DNA of 64,000 nucleotides. Origin: Tragulus kanchil (lineage: Eukaryota; Chordata; Mammalia; Artiodactyla; Tragulidae). A program made the position numbers and the translations under genes. Shown here in pieces: positions 46,687 to 57,670 of the stretch. Below the pieces are notes generated by a model that was not told the DNA's origin, made no database searches, and was given only the letters and a program-made list of their open reading frames with translations. Location: positions 141,192,854-141,256,853 of the forward strand of contig JAIOJX010000031.1 of NCBI GenBank assembly GCA_022376925.1. The letters run 5' to 3'. Numbering within the stretch: the first letter of the stretch is position 1; each line of letters starts with the position of its first letter.

Positions 46687-46889
46687 AACATGCATTTTAA
46701 AAAGACACCTTTGTCAAAGGAGCAGGATGGAAATCAACCAAGGGTAGGCTCAAATGTCTCTTAAATTTTGAGGTCGGCTTCAAAGGAGACACAAGGAAGC
46801 ATAGAAATCCAAGAGCAGCGGAGCCATTAGTGGCAAAGGAGACATTTCTCTGCTGTGCCCCATTTTGCCTGCATCTAATTTTGTCTTCA

Positions 46890-47060
46890 TACCACACTCT
46901 AAAGTGTCCATTATTATTATCCAGTCTTCAGGGTGGAGAAACCAAGTCTCAGCGTCAAGGGACCCACTCAGCATCATATAGTTGGTTGATCTTGGAGCCA
47001 GGACTCACGAGCAGGTATCCCAACTCCAAATCTGACATTCACTCCATAAGGTGATAGTGC
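46890..47060 (-). mobile_element. MIR SINE remnant
   Basis: 'gtccattattattatccagt', 'gtggagaaaccaagtctcag', 'gagccaggactcacgagcag' fit antisense MIR. Confidence 0.65.
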
Positions 47061-47400
47061 CGGTATCAGCGATGCGTTGGGTGGGGTGGGGTGGCAGGAA
47101 GCGAGTTGCCTCCTAGCATTTGCCAGTGGGCTTTTCTATTCCCTGGGCACAGAGTGCCAGAGCGCCATCCAAATCAAGACACAGGAGCTCGCAGCTCAGC
47201 AATTGTCTTCTTTTCTTTCCCTCAGTAACTCAGGGCAAAACTGTGGGGTCATCTCGCCCATCCCACATCCGACGCATCAGCAGATCTCCCAGCCCCGCGT
47301 CTCCGCACCTGTTCCTCGGATGCCCCTAGTATGTCTCCTGGGTGGCTGAGCAGACCCTCGCTGGTGTCCCTGCCTGTCTAGAGAGCCTTCCCGGGACTCC
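47061..47400. other. Single-copy DNA, unassigned
   Basis: No gene or named repeat. A short G-rich run 'gggtggggtggggtgg' lies at 47079-47095. Confidence 0.5.
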
Positions 47401-47821
47401 CAGCTCAGCTAGGAAAGGACCCAAGTCCCTTTCTGTGTCCTGCAAGTTCACACATCCAGGGACTTAGGCGTGTCCTTTCTTAAATAGCACTTGCATCGCA
47501 GTGCTCCTTACACTGTGCTGAAATGGAATTCATGGATAACATAACCAACGTATCTATACACATAATTGAAATAAATCCATAGAAGCCATAGAATGTCCTA
47601 AGTATACTCTGGAGATGAATTAAAAGGCAACTAACTTATAATAAAACAGCCATTACCTCAGAACATAAATATTGCAGCCCCACTCTCCTCCAAGACACAG
47701 CGAAGGCATCAGCGCCTGCAGCTGACGCAGGAGGACATTCCATGAGTGTGACCCCACCGACCAGCCTGAGGCTGTGCTCAAGACGCAAGCTCCACAAGCA
47801 GGGGGGCATTCAGTGATGTGC
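47401..47821. other. Single-copy DNA inside D15, unassigned
   Basis: AT-rich stretch with no repeat or exon that I recognise. Copy at 48507-48927. Confidence 0.45.
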
Positions 47822-48040
47822 CTGTGTGCTCAGTCAATCAGTTGTGTCTGATTCTTTGGGACCCCACGGACTGTAGCCCACCGGGGTCCTCTGTCCAAGG
47901 AGTTTTCCAGGCAACAGTACTGGAGCGGGTCACCATTTCCTACTCCCAGGTGTCCTCCAGACCCAGGGATTGAAGCCGTATCCCTCGAGTCCCCTGCACC
48001 GGTAGGCAGATGCTTTCCTGTTAGCACCCCCTTTGCATGC
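47822..48040 (-). mobile_element. Bov-tA SINE
   Basis: Antisense: 'gtgctcagtcaatcagttgt', 'ccacggactgtagcccaccg', 'gacccagggattgaagccgt'. Copy at 48928-49146. Confidence 0.88.
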
Positions 48041-49317
48041 CCTGTTCCGTGATGGAGCCCCCACATGGGTACCTGTGATTGTGCAAAGGTCCTGAGGTAG
48101 GAGTGTGTCTGGCTTGGCTCCCAAATGACATCAAAGACAATGGGGGCTTGAATGATGACCTTCGAGATCATTAGAAGGACCAACATTTAAAATCAAAATT
48201 GATGGCTTCTTTTTTTATATATAATTTTATTTATTTATTTTATTTTTGGCTCATCTGGGTTTTCACTGCTACCACAGGCTCTTCTCTAGTTCTAGGGAGT
48301 GGGGGCTCCTCTCTAGTTGAGGTGAGCAGGCTTCTTGCTGTGTTGACATTTCTTGTTGTGGAACTCGGGCTCTAGGGCACACAGACTTCAATAGCTGTGG
48401 CCCATGGGCTCCATAGTTGCGCTCTGAGGCTCTAGAGCACAGGCTTCATAGTGTGAGGCTTATTGCTAGTGTCCTGCAAGTTCCACCCCCCCCAACTTCC
48501 GGGCCCCAGCTCAGCTAGGAAAGGACCCAAGTCCCTTTCTGTGTCCTGCAAGTTCACACATCCAGGGACTTAGGCGTGTCCTTTCTTAAATAGCACTTGC
48601 ATCGCAGTGCTCCTTACACTGTGCTGAAATGGAATTCATGGATAACATAACCAACGTATCTATACACATAATTGAAATAAATCCATAGAAGCCATAGAAT
48701 GTCCTAAGTATACTCTGGAGATGAATTAAAAGGCAACTAACTTATAATAAAACAGCCATTACCTCAGAACATAAATATTGCAGCCCCACTCTCCTCCAAG
48801 ACACAGCGAAGGCATCAGCGCCTGCAGCTGACGCAGGAGGACATTCCATGAGTGTGACCCCACCGACCAGCCTGAGGCTGTGCTCAAGACGCAAGCTCCA
48901 CAAGCAGGGGGGCATTCAGTGATGTGCCTGTGTGCTCAGTCAATCAGTTGTGTCTGATTCTTTGGGACCCCACGGACTGTAGCCCACCGGGGTCCTCTGT
49001 CCAAGGAGTTTTCCAGGCAACAGTACTGGAGCGGGTCACCATTTCCTACTCCCAGGTGTCCTCCAGACCCAGGGATTGAAGCCGTATCCCTCGAGTCCCC
49101 TGCACCGGTAGGCAGATGCTTTCCTGTTAGCACCCCCTTTGCATGCCCTGTTCCGTGATGGAGCCCCCACATGGGTACCTGTGATTGTGCAAAGGTCCTG
49201 AGGTAGGAGTGTGTCTGGCTTGGCTCCCAAATGACATCAAAGACAATGGGGGCTTGAATGATGACCTTCGAGATCATTAGAAGGACCAACATTTAAAATC
49301 AAAATTGATGGCTTCTT

Positions 49318-49676
49318 TTTTTATATATAATTTTATTTATTTATTTTATTTTTGGCTCATCTGGGTTTTCACTGCTACCACAGGCTCTTCTCTAGTTCTA
49401 GGGAGTGGGGGCTCCTCTCTAGTTGAGGTGAGCAGGCTTCTTGCTGTGTTGACATTTCTTGTTGTGGAACTCGGGCTCTAGGGCACACAGACTTCAATAG
49501 CTGTGGCCCATGGGCTCCATAGTTGCAGCTCAGAGGCTCTAGAGCACAGGCTTCATAGTTGTGACTCACAGGCTTAGTTGCTCCACAGCATGTGGGATCT
49601 TCTCGGACCAGGGATCGAACTCATGTCTTCTGCATTGCAGGTGTACTCTTTACCATTGAGCTACCAGGAAACTCAA
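49318..49676 (-). mobile_element. CHR-2 SINE, long form
   Basis: Antisense, about 360 bp: AT-rich tail, 'cttctctagttctagggagt', 'ggctctagagcacaggcttc', 'cagcatgtgggatcttctcg', head 'gagctaccaggaaactc'. Target-site duplication 'atggcttctt' at 49308-49317 and 49677-49686. Copies: 48212-48465 (truncated) and 50443-50802. Confidence 0.9.
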
Positions 49677-49686
49677 ATGGCTTCTT

Positions 49687-50110
49687 GTGATATGTCAAGA
49701 GATTTGGCAACACGAGGTCTCCATTCATCCTTGTCTGCATAGCAACCCTTGGCCTGCTTTGGCCCTTATTAGGGGAACCTTTGCTCTGCAATTTGGCACT
49801 GGCGCCACGGGTCCCTATTGTCCCATACGCCCCGTGCATTGCTCCTGTACCTTGCCTGTCTGTCTCTATAGGCACTTGAGTGTGTAACCCCTGCTGGGGA
49901 GAGGGTGCTAGGAAAGAGAGTCGGGGCGGATGGGGAGAGAGAAAGTAGTTCCGCCTTCCTGGTTCTGGAGGAAACGACCCCAGCCTCCCGAGAGGCTCTG
50001 GGTGAGGGCTCCTCCCCACCCACTGCTCTGCGCTCCACTCCCAGGCCGCCCGCTGAGACAGCGTCTCAGCAGGGGAGGCCAAGGCAGGGGCACCCGTGAG
50101 GACGTCTCGA
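49687..50110. other. Single-copy GC-rich DNA inside D16, unassigned
   Basis: Frames in several phases on both strands, up to about 160 codons, but with no domain. GC-rich composition explains the lack of stops. Copy at 50813-51236. Confidence 0.5.
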
Positions 50111-51235
50111 GGAAATAGTGAAAATATTTTCCCAGGGAAAGCCAACACTGCTGTTTGTTTTCGTTGCTTAAATTATATGTGTTATTTATTTTTTAAGTGG
50201 TCTGTCATTATTGGTGAATGGGGAAGGCAAGCGGCCTCACAATGCAACCAAAATTTTAGATATTGCAATGTGGTTATTAACAAATGAGCTTTTCATCTTT
50301 GGAGAAGGCACCCCATGTGAAGCCCTCCGGGGCTGGGAGTCTCAATTAAAAGGGGTTTGGACTAAAGACAATGGGGGCTTGAATGATGACCTTCGAGATC
50401 ATTAGAAGGACCAACATTTAAAATCAAAATTGATGGCTTCTTTTTTTATATATAATTTTATTTATTTATTTTATTTTTGGCTCATCTGGGTTTTCACTGC
50501 TACCACAGGCTCTTCTCTAGTTCTAGGGAGTGGGGGCTCCTCTCTAGTTGAGGTGAGCAGGCTTCTTGCTGTGTTGACATTTCTTGTTGTGGAACTCGGG
50601 CTCTAGGGCACACAGACTTCAATAGCTGTGGCCCATGGGCTCCATAGTTGCAGCTCAGAGGCTCTAGAGCACAGGCTTCATAGTTGTGACTCACAGGCTT
50701 AGTTGCTCCACAGCATGTGGGATCTTCTCGGACCAGGGATCGAACTCATGTCTTCTGCATTGCAGGTGTACTCTTTACCATTGAGCTACCAGGGAAACTC
50801 AAATGGCTTCTTGTGATATGTCAAGAGATTTGGCAACACGAGGTCTCCATTCATCCTTGTCTGCATAGCAACCCTTGGCCTGCTTTGGCCCTTATTAGGG
50901 GAACCTTTGCTCTGCAATTTGGCACTGGCGCCACGGGTCCCTATTGTCCCATACGCCCCGTGCATTGCTCCTGTACCTTGCCTGTCTGTCTCTATAGGCA
51001 CTTGAGTGTGTAACCCCTGCTGGGGAGAGGGTGCTAGGAAAGAGAGTCGGGGCGGATGGGGAGAGAGAAAGTAGTTCCGCCTTCCTGGTTCTGGAGGAAA
51101 CGACCCCAGCCTCCCGAGAGGCTCTGGGTGAGGGCTCCTCCCCACCCACTGCTCTGCGCTCCACTCCCAGGCCGCCCGCTGAGACAGCGTCTCAGCAGGG
51201 GAGGCCAAGGCAGGGGCACCCGTGAGGACGTCTCG

Positions 51236-51500
51236 AGGAAATAGTGAAAATATTTTCCCAGGGAAAGCCAACACTGCTGTTTGTTTTCGTTGCTTAAATT
51301 ATATGTGTTATTTATTTTTTAAGTGGTCTGTCATTATTGGTGAATGGGGAAGGCAAGCGGCCTCACAATGCAACCAAAATTTTAGATATTGCAATGTGGT
51401 TATTAACAAATGAGCTTTTCATCTTTGGAGAAGGCACCCCATGTGAAGCCCTCCGGGGCTGGGAGTCTCATTAGTGGGTAATTACAGCCCATGAGGAGGG
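51236..51500. promoter_or_regulatory. Candidate conserved regulatory element
   Basis: Non-repetitive, AT-rich but complex. Includes 'cttaaattatatgtgttatt', 'tagatattgcaatgtggtta', 'gtgggtaattacagccc' and a 'ctgtttgttttcg' forkhead-like site. No coding frame and no repeat family. Most of it is also at 50110-50342. Confidence 0.35.
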
Positions 51501-51539
51501 GGTGGCTTGGGACTTGGGAAGCAGACGGGGTAGGACTTT

Positions 51540-51805
51540 TCAGACCCTCTGCGCCATGTGTATATTCATTCAAAAATATGTATTGGGGGCTATTATATAT
51601 AAGGTACAGTTCTGGATGCTGAGAACAAAGCAATGAATGATGGTATTAACACAAATAGTAAACGCCATCACTTAGATGGTGCTTGTATGATTCTGTGCTC
51701 TGTTCTGAGTGTTCTAGGTTTTACCTCTCTTGATCATCCCAGTAGTCCTGTGAGGTCAAGGTATCCCCATTTTACAGATGTGGAAACTGAGTCACAGAGA
51801 GATGC
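51540..51805 (-). mobile_element. MIR/L2-type remnants
   Basis: 51560-51640 resembles an old LINE or SINE end ('tattcattcaaaaatatgta', 'acagttctggatgctgagaa'). 51720-51800 is antisense MIR ('cccattttacagatgtggaa'). Confidence 0.6.
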
Positions 51806-52289
51806 AAGAGCCACAGGCTTCCTAGATAAGGGAGACAGACCACACATAGGGCATTTTGGTGCCATGAGAAAAGTGGAGCAAATTCAGGTGACAGAGAAGG
51901 TCCTGGAAAGGCCAGCTGCAGGCCAGATGGTCAGAGAAGACCTTGGTGAGGAGGTGGGGGTGATAGGGTGATCTTTTGGTTCCCAGAAGATCTTGGGGAG
52001 AGAAGAGCAGGTGCCAATGTCCTGAGCTGGAAATAAGCTTGTCACGAGTAAAGAAGCAGGAAAAAGGAGGCTGAGACAGAGGGAGTATATTTTTGCTGTA
52101 GACGCCAGGTGCCTTCTGGCCCTGGACTTTCCAGTGGCCTGGGGATGGCTACACGCCGAGAGCCCCAGGTGCATATGCTGCAGGCGGGAGAATGGGTAGA
52201 GGCGAATAGAAAGGGCACTTGGGTATTCGAGTCTCCCTTACAGGTAGGTGACTGACTGAGCAGGTGCCACGACTTCAGGCTGGATTCTT
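51806..52289. other. Mixed ancient-repeat-like and single-copy DNA
   Basis: 51860-51975 ('gtcagagaagaccttggtga') resembles the unnamed ancient repeat at 35585. The remainder is unassigned. Confidence 0.4.
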
Positions 52290-52530
52290 TCCTTAAACAT
52301 TTATTTTATTGAAGTATAGTTGAGTTACAATGTTGTGTTAATCTCTGCTGTACAGCAAAGTGATTCCATTTTACATATGTTCATATTCTTTTTCATACTC
52401 TTGCCCGTTATGTTCTATCATAGGATATTGAATATAGTTCCTTGTGCTGCACATGAAGACCTTGTTGTTTATCCATTCTATAAATAAGAATTTGCATCTG
52501 CTAATCACAAAGTCCCAATCCCCTCCTAGA
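52290..52530 (-). mobile_element. Old artiodactyl L1 3' UTR
   Basis: 'tattgaagtatagttgagtt', 'ctgtacagcaaagtgattcc', 'gttgtttatccattctata', same family as 46370. Confidence 0.75.
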
Positions 52531-52654
52531 CACCACCTCACCCCTGCCCCAGGTAGAGTTGAAGGACATCGCCCCTTGCCCCCTGCCTTTTCCTCTTAGA
52601 AGTTTCTTGTAGCTCTTGTTACATATACAGATTCATGGCTTCACTGTATCTTCT

Positions 52655-52753
52655 TCTTCTTCTTTTTTTTTTTTACAGAGTTTTGTTGTTTACAGATATG
52701 TATATTCCCAGACTAGTCATATGTCTATCCCTGGCCCCCTCCCTCCTCCACCC
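52655..52753 (-). mobile_element. Severely 5'-truncated L1 (3' UTR tail only)
   Basis: Antisense tail: T-run, 'acagagttttgttgtttaca', 'ctagtcatatgtctatccct', C-rich end. Exact 13-bp target-site duplication 'cactgtatcttct' at 52642-52654 and 52754-52766. Only about 99 bases; the 5' break is in the G-rich tract. Confidence 0.92.
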
Positions 52754-52766
52754 CACTGTATCTTCT

Positions 52767-53115
52767 GAAGGCCATGTGTCTCGATGTGAAGCCCAGGAAT
52801 CTGCAGGTAGACCTAGAGGATTCTGGAGCCTGTGGAAATTTGAGAACCGGGGAGCTAAGAATTCCTGCCTAGAGACCAAGCGTCCAGGGAGGTCTCTCCC
52901 TCTGCTGCCTCGGAGGTGTTCTGGGGCTCCTGGGAGATGTCTGTCACATGCTGGAGGGAGCCCAGAGGAGGACGAGCCGGGCAGATGGCTCCTTACCGCA
53001 TGGCTGGTGAGCCAGGATTGATGATGGTTCTAATCCAGAGCCAAGGAGCTGGGGCGGAGACGCTTTGAGCCGAAGGCGCACCTGCAGGGCTCTGTCCCTG
53101 GAGAGACGCTGAATT
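52767..53115. other. Single-copy DNA, unassigned
   Basis: No named repeat or exon. Confidence 0.4.
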
Positions 53116-53337
53116 CAGCGTGTGCGTGCGAGTTGCTCAGTCGTGTCTGACTCTCTGCGACCCTCGGGACTGTAGCCCGCCAGGCTCTTCTGTCTGTGGG
53201 ATTCTTTAGGCAAGAACACTGGAGTGGGTCCTCATGCCCTCCTCCAGGGGATCTCCCCGGCCCATAGATCGAACCCAGGTCTCTATGTCTTCTGCATTGG
53301 CAGGCGAGTTCTTTACCACTGCACCACCTGGGGTGCC
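53116..53337 (-). mobile_element. Bov-tA SINE
   Basis: Antisense: 'gagttgctcagtcgtgtctg', 'gggactgtagcccgccaggc', 'atagatcgaacccaggtctc', 'ttaccactgcaccacctggg'. Confidence 0.92.
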
Positions 53338-53504
53338 TCAACTTCAGGGCAGCGACCCCAAAACAGGTCCAAAGGGACCACGTTCCAAGAAGCTTTAGTT
53401 AAAGACCGTGAAGAAGCTTGTAAGGGCTGGAGCTGTCCAACAGCTAGAGACATGGACTCCAGGGCCACACAGACCTGGGTGGCATCCTGGGTCTTGACCC
53501 AGAG

Positions 53505-53635
53505 AACCATCTCCTGCTGCCTCAGCTTTCTCATCCATAAAATGGCAGGCTCTCCTGAGGATGGAACGAGTTAACACATGGACAGTGATGCGTTGCACAC
53601 AGCAGGCACTCAGTAAGTGCCTGCTGCAGCTGGCA
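53505..53635 (+). mobile_element. MIR SINE remnant
   Basis: 'cctcagctttctcatccata', 'cacagcaggcactcagtaag'. Sense MIR. Confidence 0.75.
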
Positions 53636-54269
53636 TCATGGTTGCACGACTGAGAATGGAAGCACTTGCCTTCGTAGGCAGATCCACCTCCTGTGATGAG
53701 AGGGGTGGCCTGTGACGCTCCCTGTGGATCTGCGGGGCACCTGGGAAACCTTTCTACCTGCAAGCGAGGGTTCCACCTGCCGGGCATGGCCGTGGGTCTA
53801 AATGGTGGTGGTTTTGCTTTCCAGCTGTGGCCTCTCTCTGGGGTGTCTCCTGGGAAATGTGGGGGATAAACAAGGATACCCAGTGTTTAGGCTCAGCTCA
53901 GTCATGGCGGGCTCTCTCCCCACCTGCTTGCCATTTGTCAGTGGTATGTTTTTTTCCCATCACTAGAATTATCAGCCCTTTAATAAGGAAGGAAGGTGCC
54001 ATGCAGCTCAGCAGCATGGCTTGTATTGGCTGAGAGTCTTTAGTGGAGGGTTGCGTGTCTGGGGACAGTATGGTCCTCAGCCCAACAACGCCCCTGGCAA
54101 GCACTTCCGGTTCACTCTGGGACTGGGCTCGGCCTGACGACAGCCTGTAGATGCTGAGATGGCAGGACAGGGCCTGCACATGATGAAGATGAAGATGAGG
54201 AGAAGGAAGAGAAAGGGGAACGATAAAATGATGAAGAAGACGACCACAATTACTGTCGCGTCTCCATTT
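53636..54269. other. Single-copy DNA with a purine-rich tract
   Basis: No exon. 54180-54240 is almost all purine on the plus strand with GAT/GAA repeats; its minus-strand translation (runs of Phe, Leu, Ile) is compositional. Confidence 0.5.
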
Positions 54270-54480
54270 TCTGGGCACTCACAGTGTGTCAGAGACACAT
54301 GCGATGCTACACAGCCATGACCCCAGCCAGTCTCTGCAGCAACCCTACAAGGCAGGGACAGTCCTCTCCCCTTTACTCAGAAGGGAACCAAGGCTTGTAG
54401 AACTGAAGTTCCATTTTCAAGGCTACCAGAAAAGCAGGAGGTAGAACCAGAATTAGAACTTAGTTTTCAGTGGTAGCTGT
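54270..54480 (-). mobile_element. MIR SINE remnant
   Basis: 'ctgggcactcacagtgtgtc', 'gcaaccctacaaggcaggga', 'aggtagaaccagaattagaa' follow antisense MIR order. Confidence 0.7.
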
Positions 54481-54825
54481 GCCCCTAATCACTGAGCATC
54501 GCTGCCTGGATGCAGCCGTCCCAGGGAGCCCCGTCCACTGGGCAGCTGCGACTGACTCCTTGGTAAAGAAGGACGAGTGCGGGTGTATCAGCTTGTTGCC
54601 AACAGACTGAGCCCAAGACAGGGAGCGCTGGAGGGCTGAGGAACTCAAAGGGAGACTTTTGGCCGGGAAGGCTGCCTCCAAGGAAAGACCTCCTTCCTTC
54701 CCAAGATCCGAGTGGACTACCCCCTTGGGGGTACTGCGAGACAAGGCAGCGATAACCACTCGGTTTCAACGGAAATCATTTGTTTTTTACCCCCTTCCCC
54801 ACCGGGCTCTCCCGTGAGACCTAGG

Positions 54826-55140
54826 TGTTAATGAAATCAAACAAAATGAAAATGGGTAAATTATTGCAAAGCTATGAACACCTCCGCCGGGCCACGCCTC
54901 ACTAGTTTCCAATACCACCTCATCCAGGAGGCTGCCGGAGAAGCCGAAGCAATTTTGTCCCATGGGTGAGGAGCTAGAAGGGAGGGACAAAAAAGACAAG
55001 ATATTGCAATCAGGAGGTCGCTGACCCAGGCTTTTGTGTAATTATAGAATTTCATTTCGGGCCAACTGGACGGACGGCTGAACTTGTTGGCAAGTTAGTG
55101 GTGAAAAATAAAGCAATTTTTAGCATCCTCGAAAGAGTCA
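54826..55140. promoter_or_regulatory. Candidate conserved regulatory element
   Basis: No repeat and no coding frame. Contains 'gtaaattattgcaaagctat' (ATTGCAA, C/EBP-like), 'gatattgcaatcaggaggtc', 'ttgtgtaattatagaatttc' and 'aaataaagcaatttttagca'. A second AT-rich patch, 'ttactgttaattatttgcaa', ends the unit near 55600. Copy at 55938-56252. Confidence 0.4.
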
Positions 55141-55627
55141 CAGCCCCAGTGGGGTGTCAGAGGCTCGGGGGTGGGGCAGGAAGGCGCTGGAGGCAGAAGA
55201 GGACCTGATTGGAAGCAGCCAGTCAAGAGGACTTACAGGGCTGTTACATTTTAATCTAAGACCTGGAGAATGCGCCCAGCGTTGTCCCGAGGGACTGAGC
55301 CCCGGCGCCTTTGGGGTTTGTCTTGAGAACTGAAGATGCTGAGACTGGACTTGGACCCACACTGCCTGTTTCTCGCAGAATTAGGGTGGGAGTAGTTCCA
55401 AACAGGGCCCAGATCAATCTGATTCGCGTTCTTGGCTTTGCCTCACTTTTTTCTCTGCTCCTAATATAGGGAGCAAGAACAGTCACCTCATAAAGTTGTA
55501 ACAGCCCCGTCTGTCAGAGATGGAGAGTGCTCTGCCCACTCAAATGAAATCTGGTATTGCTTGCTAGTGTGCTGCCCAGGCTTTCATTCTGAAGCTTACT
55601 GTTAATTATTTGCAAATATATCTAGTA
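55141..55627. other. Single-copy DNA inside D17, unassigned
   Basis: No gene. Short minus-strand frames have no domain. Copy at 56253-56740. Confidence 0.45.
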
Positions 55628-56839
55628 CAGCCGTCCCAGGGAGCCCGTCCACTGGGCAGCTGCGACTGACTCCTTGGTAAAGAAGGACGAGTGCGGGTGT
55701 ATCAGCTTGTTGCCAACAGACTGAGCCCAAGACAGGGAGCGCTGGAGGGCTGAGGAACTCAAAGGGAGACTTTTGGCCGGAAGGCTGCCTTCAAGGAAAG
55801 ACCTCCTTCCTTCCCAAGATCCGAGTGGACTACCCCCTTGGGGGTACTGCCAGACAAGGTGGCGATAGCCACTCGATTTCAACGGAAATCATTTGTTTTT
55901 TCCTCTTTCTCAACTGGCCGCTCCCCTGAGACCCAGGTGTTAATGAAATAAAACAAAATGAAAATGGGTAAATTATTGCAAAGCTATGAACACCTCCGCC
56001 GGGCCACGCCTCACTAGTTTCCAATACCACCTCATCCAGGAGGCTGCCGGAGAAGCCGAAGCAATTTTGTCCCATGGGTGAGGAGCTAGAAGGGAGGGAC
56101 AAAAAAGACAAGATATTGCAATCAGGAGGTCGCTGACCCAGGCTTTTGTGTAATTATAGAATTTCATTTCGGGCCAACTGGACGGACGGCTGAACTTGTT
56201 GGCAAGTTAGTGGTGAAAAATAAAGCAATTTTTAGCATCCTCGAAAGAGTCACAGCCCCAGTGGGGTGTCAGAGGCTCGGGGGTGGGGCAGGAAGGCGCT
56301 GGAGGCAGAAGAGGACCTGATTGGAAGCAGCCAGTCAAGAGGACTTACAGGGCTGTTACATTTTAATCTAAGACCTGGAGAATGCGCCCAGCGTTGTCCC
56401 GAGGGACTGAGCCCCGGCGCCTTTGGGGTTTGTCTTGAGAACTGAAGATGCTGAGACTGGACTTGGACCCACACTGCCTGTTTCTCGCAGAATTAGGGTG
56501 GGAGTAGTTCCAAACAGGGCCCAGATCAATCTGATTCGCGTTCTTGGCTTTGCCTCACTTTTTTCTCTGCTCCTAATATAGGGAGCAAGAACAGTCACCT
56601 CATAAAGTTGTAACAGCCCCGTCTGTCAGAGATGGGAGAGTGCTCTGCCCACTCAAATGAAATCTGGTATTGCTTGCTAGTGTGCTGCCCAGGCTTTCAT
56701 TCTGAAGCTTACTGTTAATTATTTGCAAATATATCTAGTATTTGTTATTACTCTTCGCCTATTACCTTCACTATGCTTTGCTGCATCTGCCCTTGTGCCA
56801 GTTGTCTAAGTGTCTTGATGACAGTCTTTTTTGTTTCTT

Positions 56840-57350
56840 TAATCTTTTTGTTTTGTACTGGAGTATAGCTGAGCAACAGTGTTGTGTTAGTTTAAAGTGG
56901 ACAGCCAAAGAACTCAGCCATACATGTACATGGATCCATTCTCCCCCAAGGGAGCTTCCCTGGTAGCTCCATGGTAAAGAATCCTCCTGGCAATGCAGGA
57001 GACACAGGTTTGATCCCTAGATAGGAAAGATCCCCTTCAGAAAGGAATGGCAACCCACTCCAGTGTTCTTGTCTGGGAAAACTCATGGACAGTGGAGCCC
57101 GGTGGGCTACAGTCCATGGAATTGCAAAGTCAGACACGACTTAGTAACTAAGCAACAATTCTTTCAAACCCTGCTCCCATTCAGGCTGCCACATAGCACA
57201 GAGTAAGAGGTCCATGTGCTATATAGAAGGTTCGAGTTGGTTATCCATTTTAAATACAGCACTGCGTACATGTCCATCCTGAACTCTCTAAGTATCCCTT
57301 CCCTTCATCTTTCCCCCTGGCAACCATAAGTTTGTTCTCTAAGTTTTTGA
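56840..57350 (-). mobile_element. Old artiodactyl L1 3' UTR, split by a SINE
   Basis: Left part 'gttgtgttagtttaaagtgg'; right part 'catgtgctatatagaaggtt', 'gttggttatccattttaaat', 'ctttccccctggcaaccata'. The Bov-tA at 56950-57155 interrupts it. Confidence 0.75.
56950..57155 (+). mobile_element. Bov-tA SINE, full length
   Basis: 'gggagcttccctggtagctc', 'ggcaatgcaggagacacagg', 'ggcaacccactccagtgttc', 'ggtgggctacagtccatgga', end 'gtcagacacgacttagtaac'. Nested in the old L1. Confidence 0.95.
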
Positions 57351-57429
57351 CAGTCTTCTTTAGATTGTCTTACTTTATACATTTTTTTTTTTACTTAAAT
57401 ATCCCTGCTAGCTTTAAAAAAAAAAATTA

Positions 57430-57670
57430 TTATTATTAGTTTTTGGCCACTACTTTTGATCTTTCATTGATTTATTTCCATCCATCTTTGTTCTTTGGCC
57501 TGTGTGGGCCTCGCATCTCAGTGGCCAGAGCTCCAGAGCTCTGGCTCGGTAGTTGGGCACATCGGTCCAGTCGCTCCATGGCACATGGGATCTTCCCAGG
57601 CCAGGGATTGAACCGGTGCCCCTTACACTGCAAGGCGGTGTCCTTACCCACTCGACCACCAGGAAAGCCC
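57430..57670 (-). mobile_element. CHR-related SINE, recurrent form 'C'
   Basis: Antisense: 'ctttcattgatttatttcca', 'gagctctggctcggtagttg', 'ggccagggattgaaccggtg', head 'cgaccaccaggaaagccc'. About 40 bases are lost in the body compared with other form C copies ('cagtggccagagctccagag'). Copy at 58533-58773. Confidence 0.85.

Larger units (their letters stand above)
47401..49560 (+). repeat. Tandem direct duplication D15, unit about 1.11 kb
   Basis: Copies are 47401-48465 and 48507-49560. 48466-48506 is a noisy form of sequence just before 47401. The tail of the first copy is also error-rich (48419-48465 against 49524-49570). Confidence 0.94.
49239..51470 (+). repeat. Tandem direct duplication D16, unit about 1.125 kb
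   Basis: Copies are 49239-50342 and 50364-51470, separated by 21 bases of unmatched sequence. The copies differ by one G in 'accaggaaactc' against 'accagggaaactc'. Overlaps D15 at 49239-49560. Confidence 0.95.
54513..56740 (+). repeat. Tandem direct duplication D17, unit about 1.11 kb
   Basis: Copies are 54513-55627 and 55628-56740, abutting. One block, 54787-54835 against 55899-55948, is much more different than the rest, including replaced and shifted bases. Content is single-copy-looking. Confidence 0.95.

Noticed and set aside
49621..50148. Minus-strand frame of 175 codons
   Set aside because: It runs from single-copy GC-rich DNA into a CHR SINE, and equal-quality frames exist on the other strand. 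Its duplicate loses part of it.
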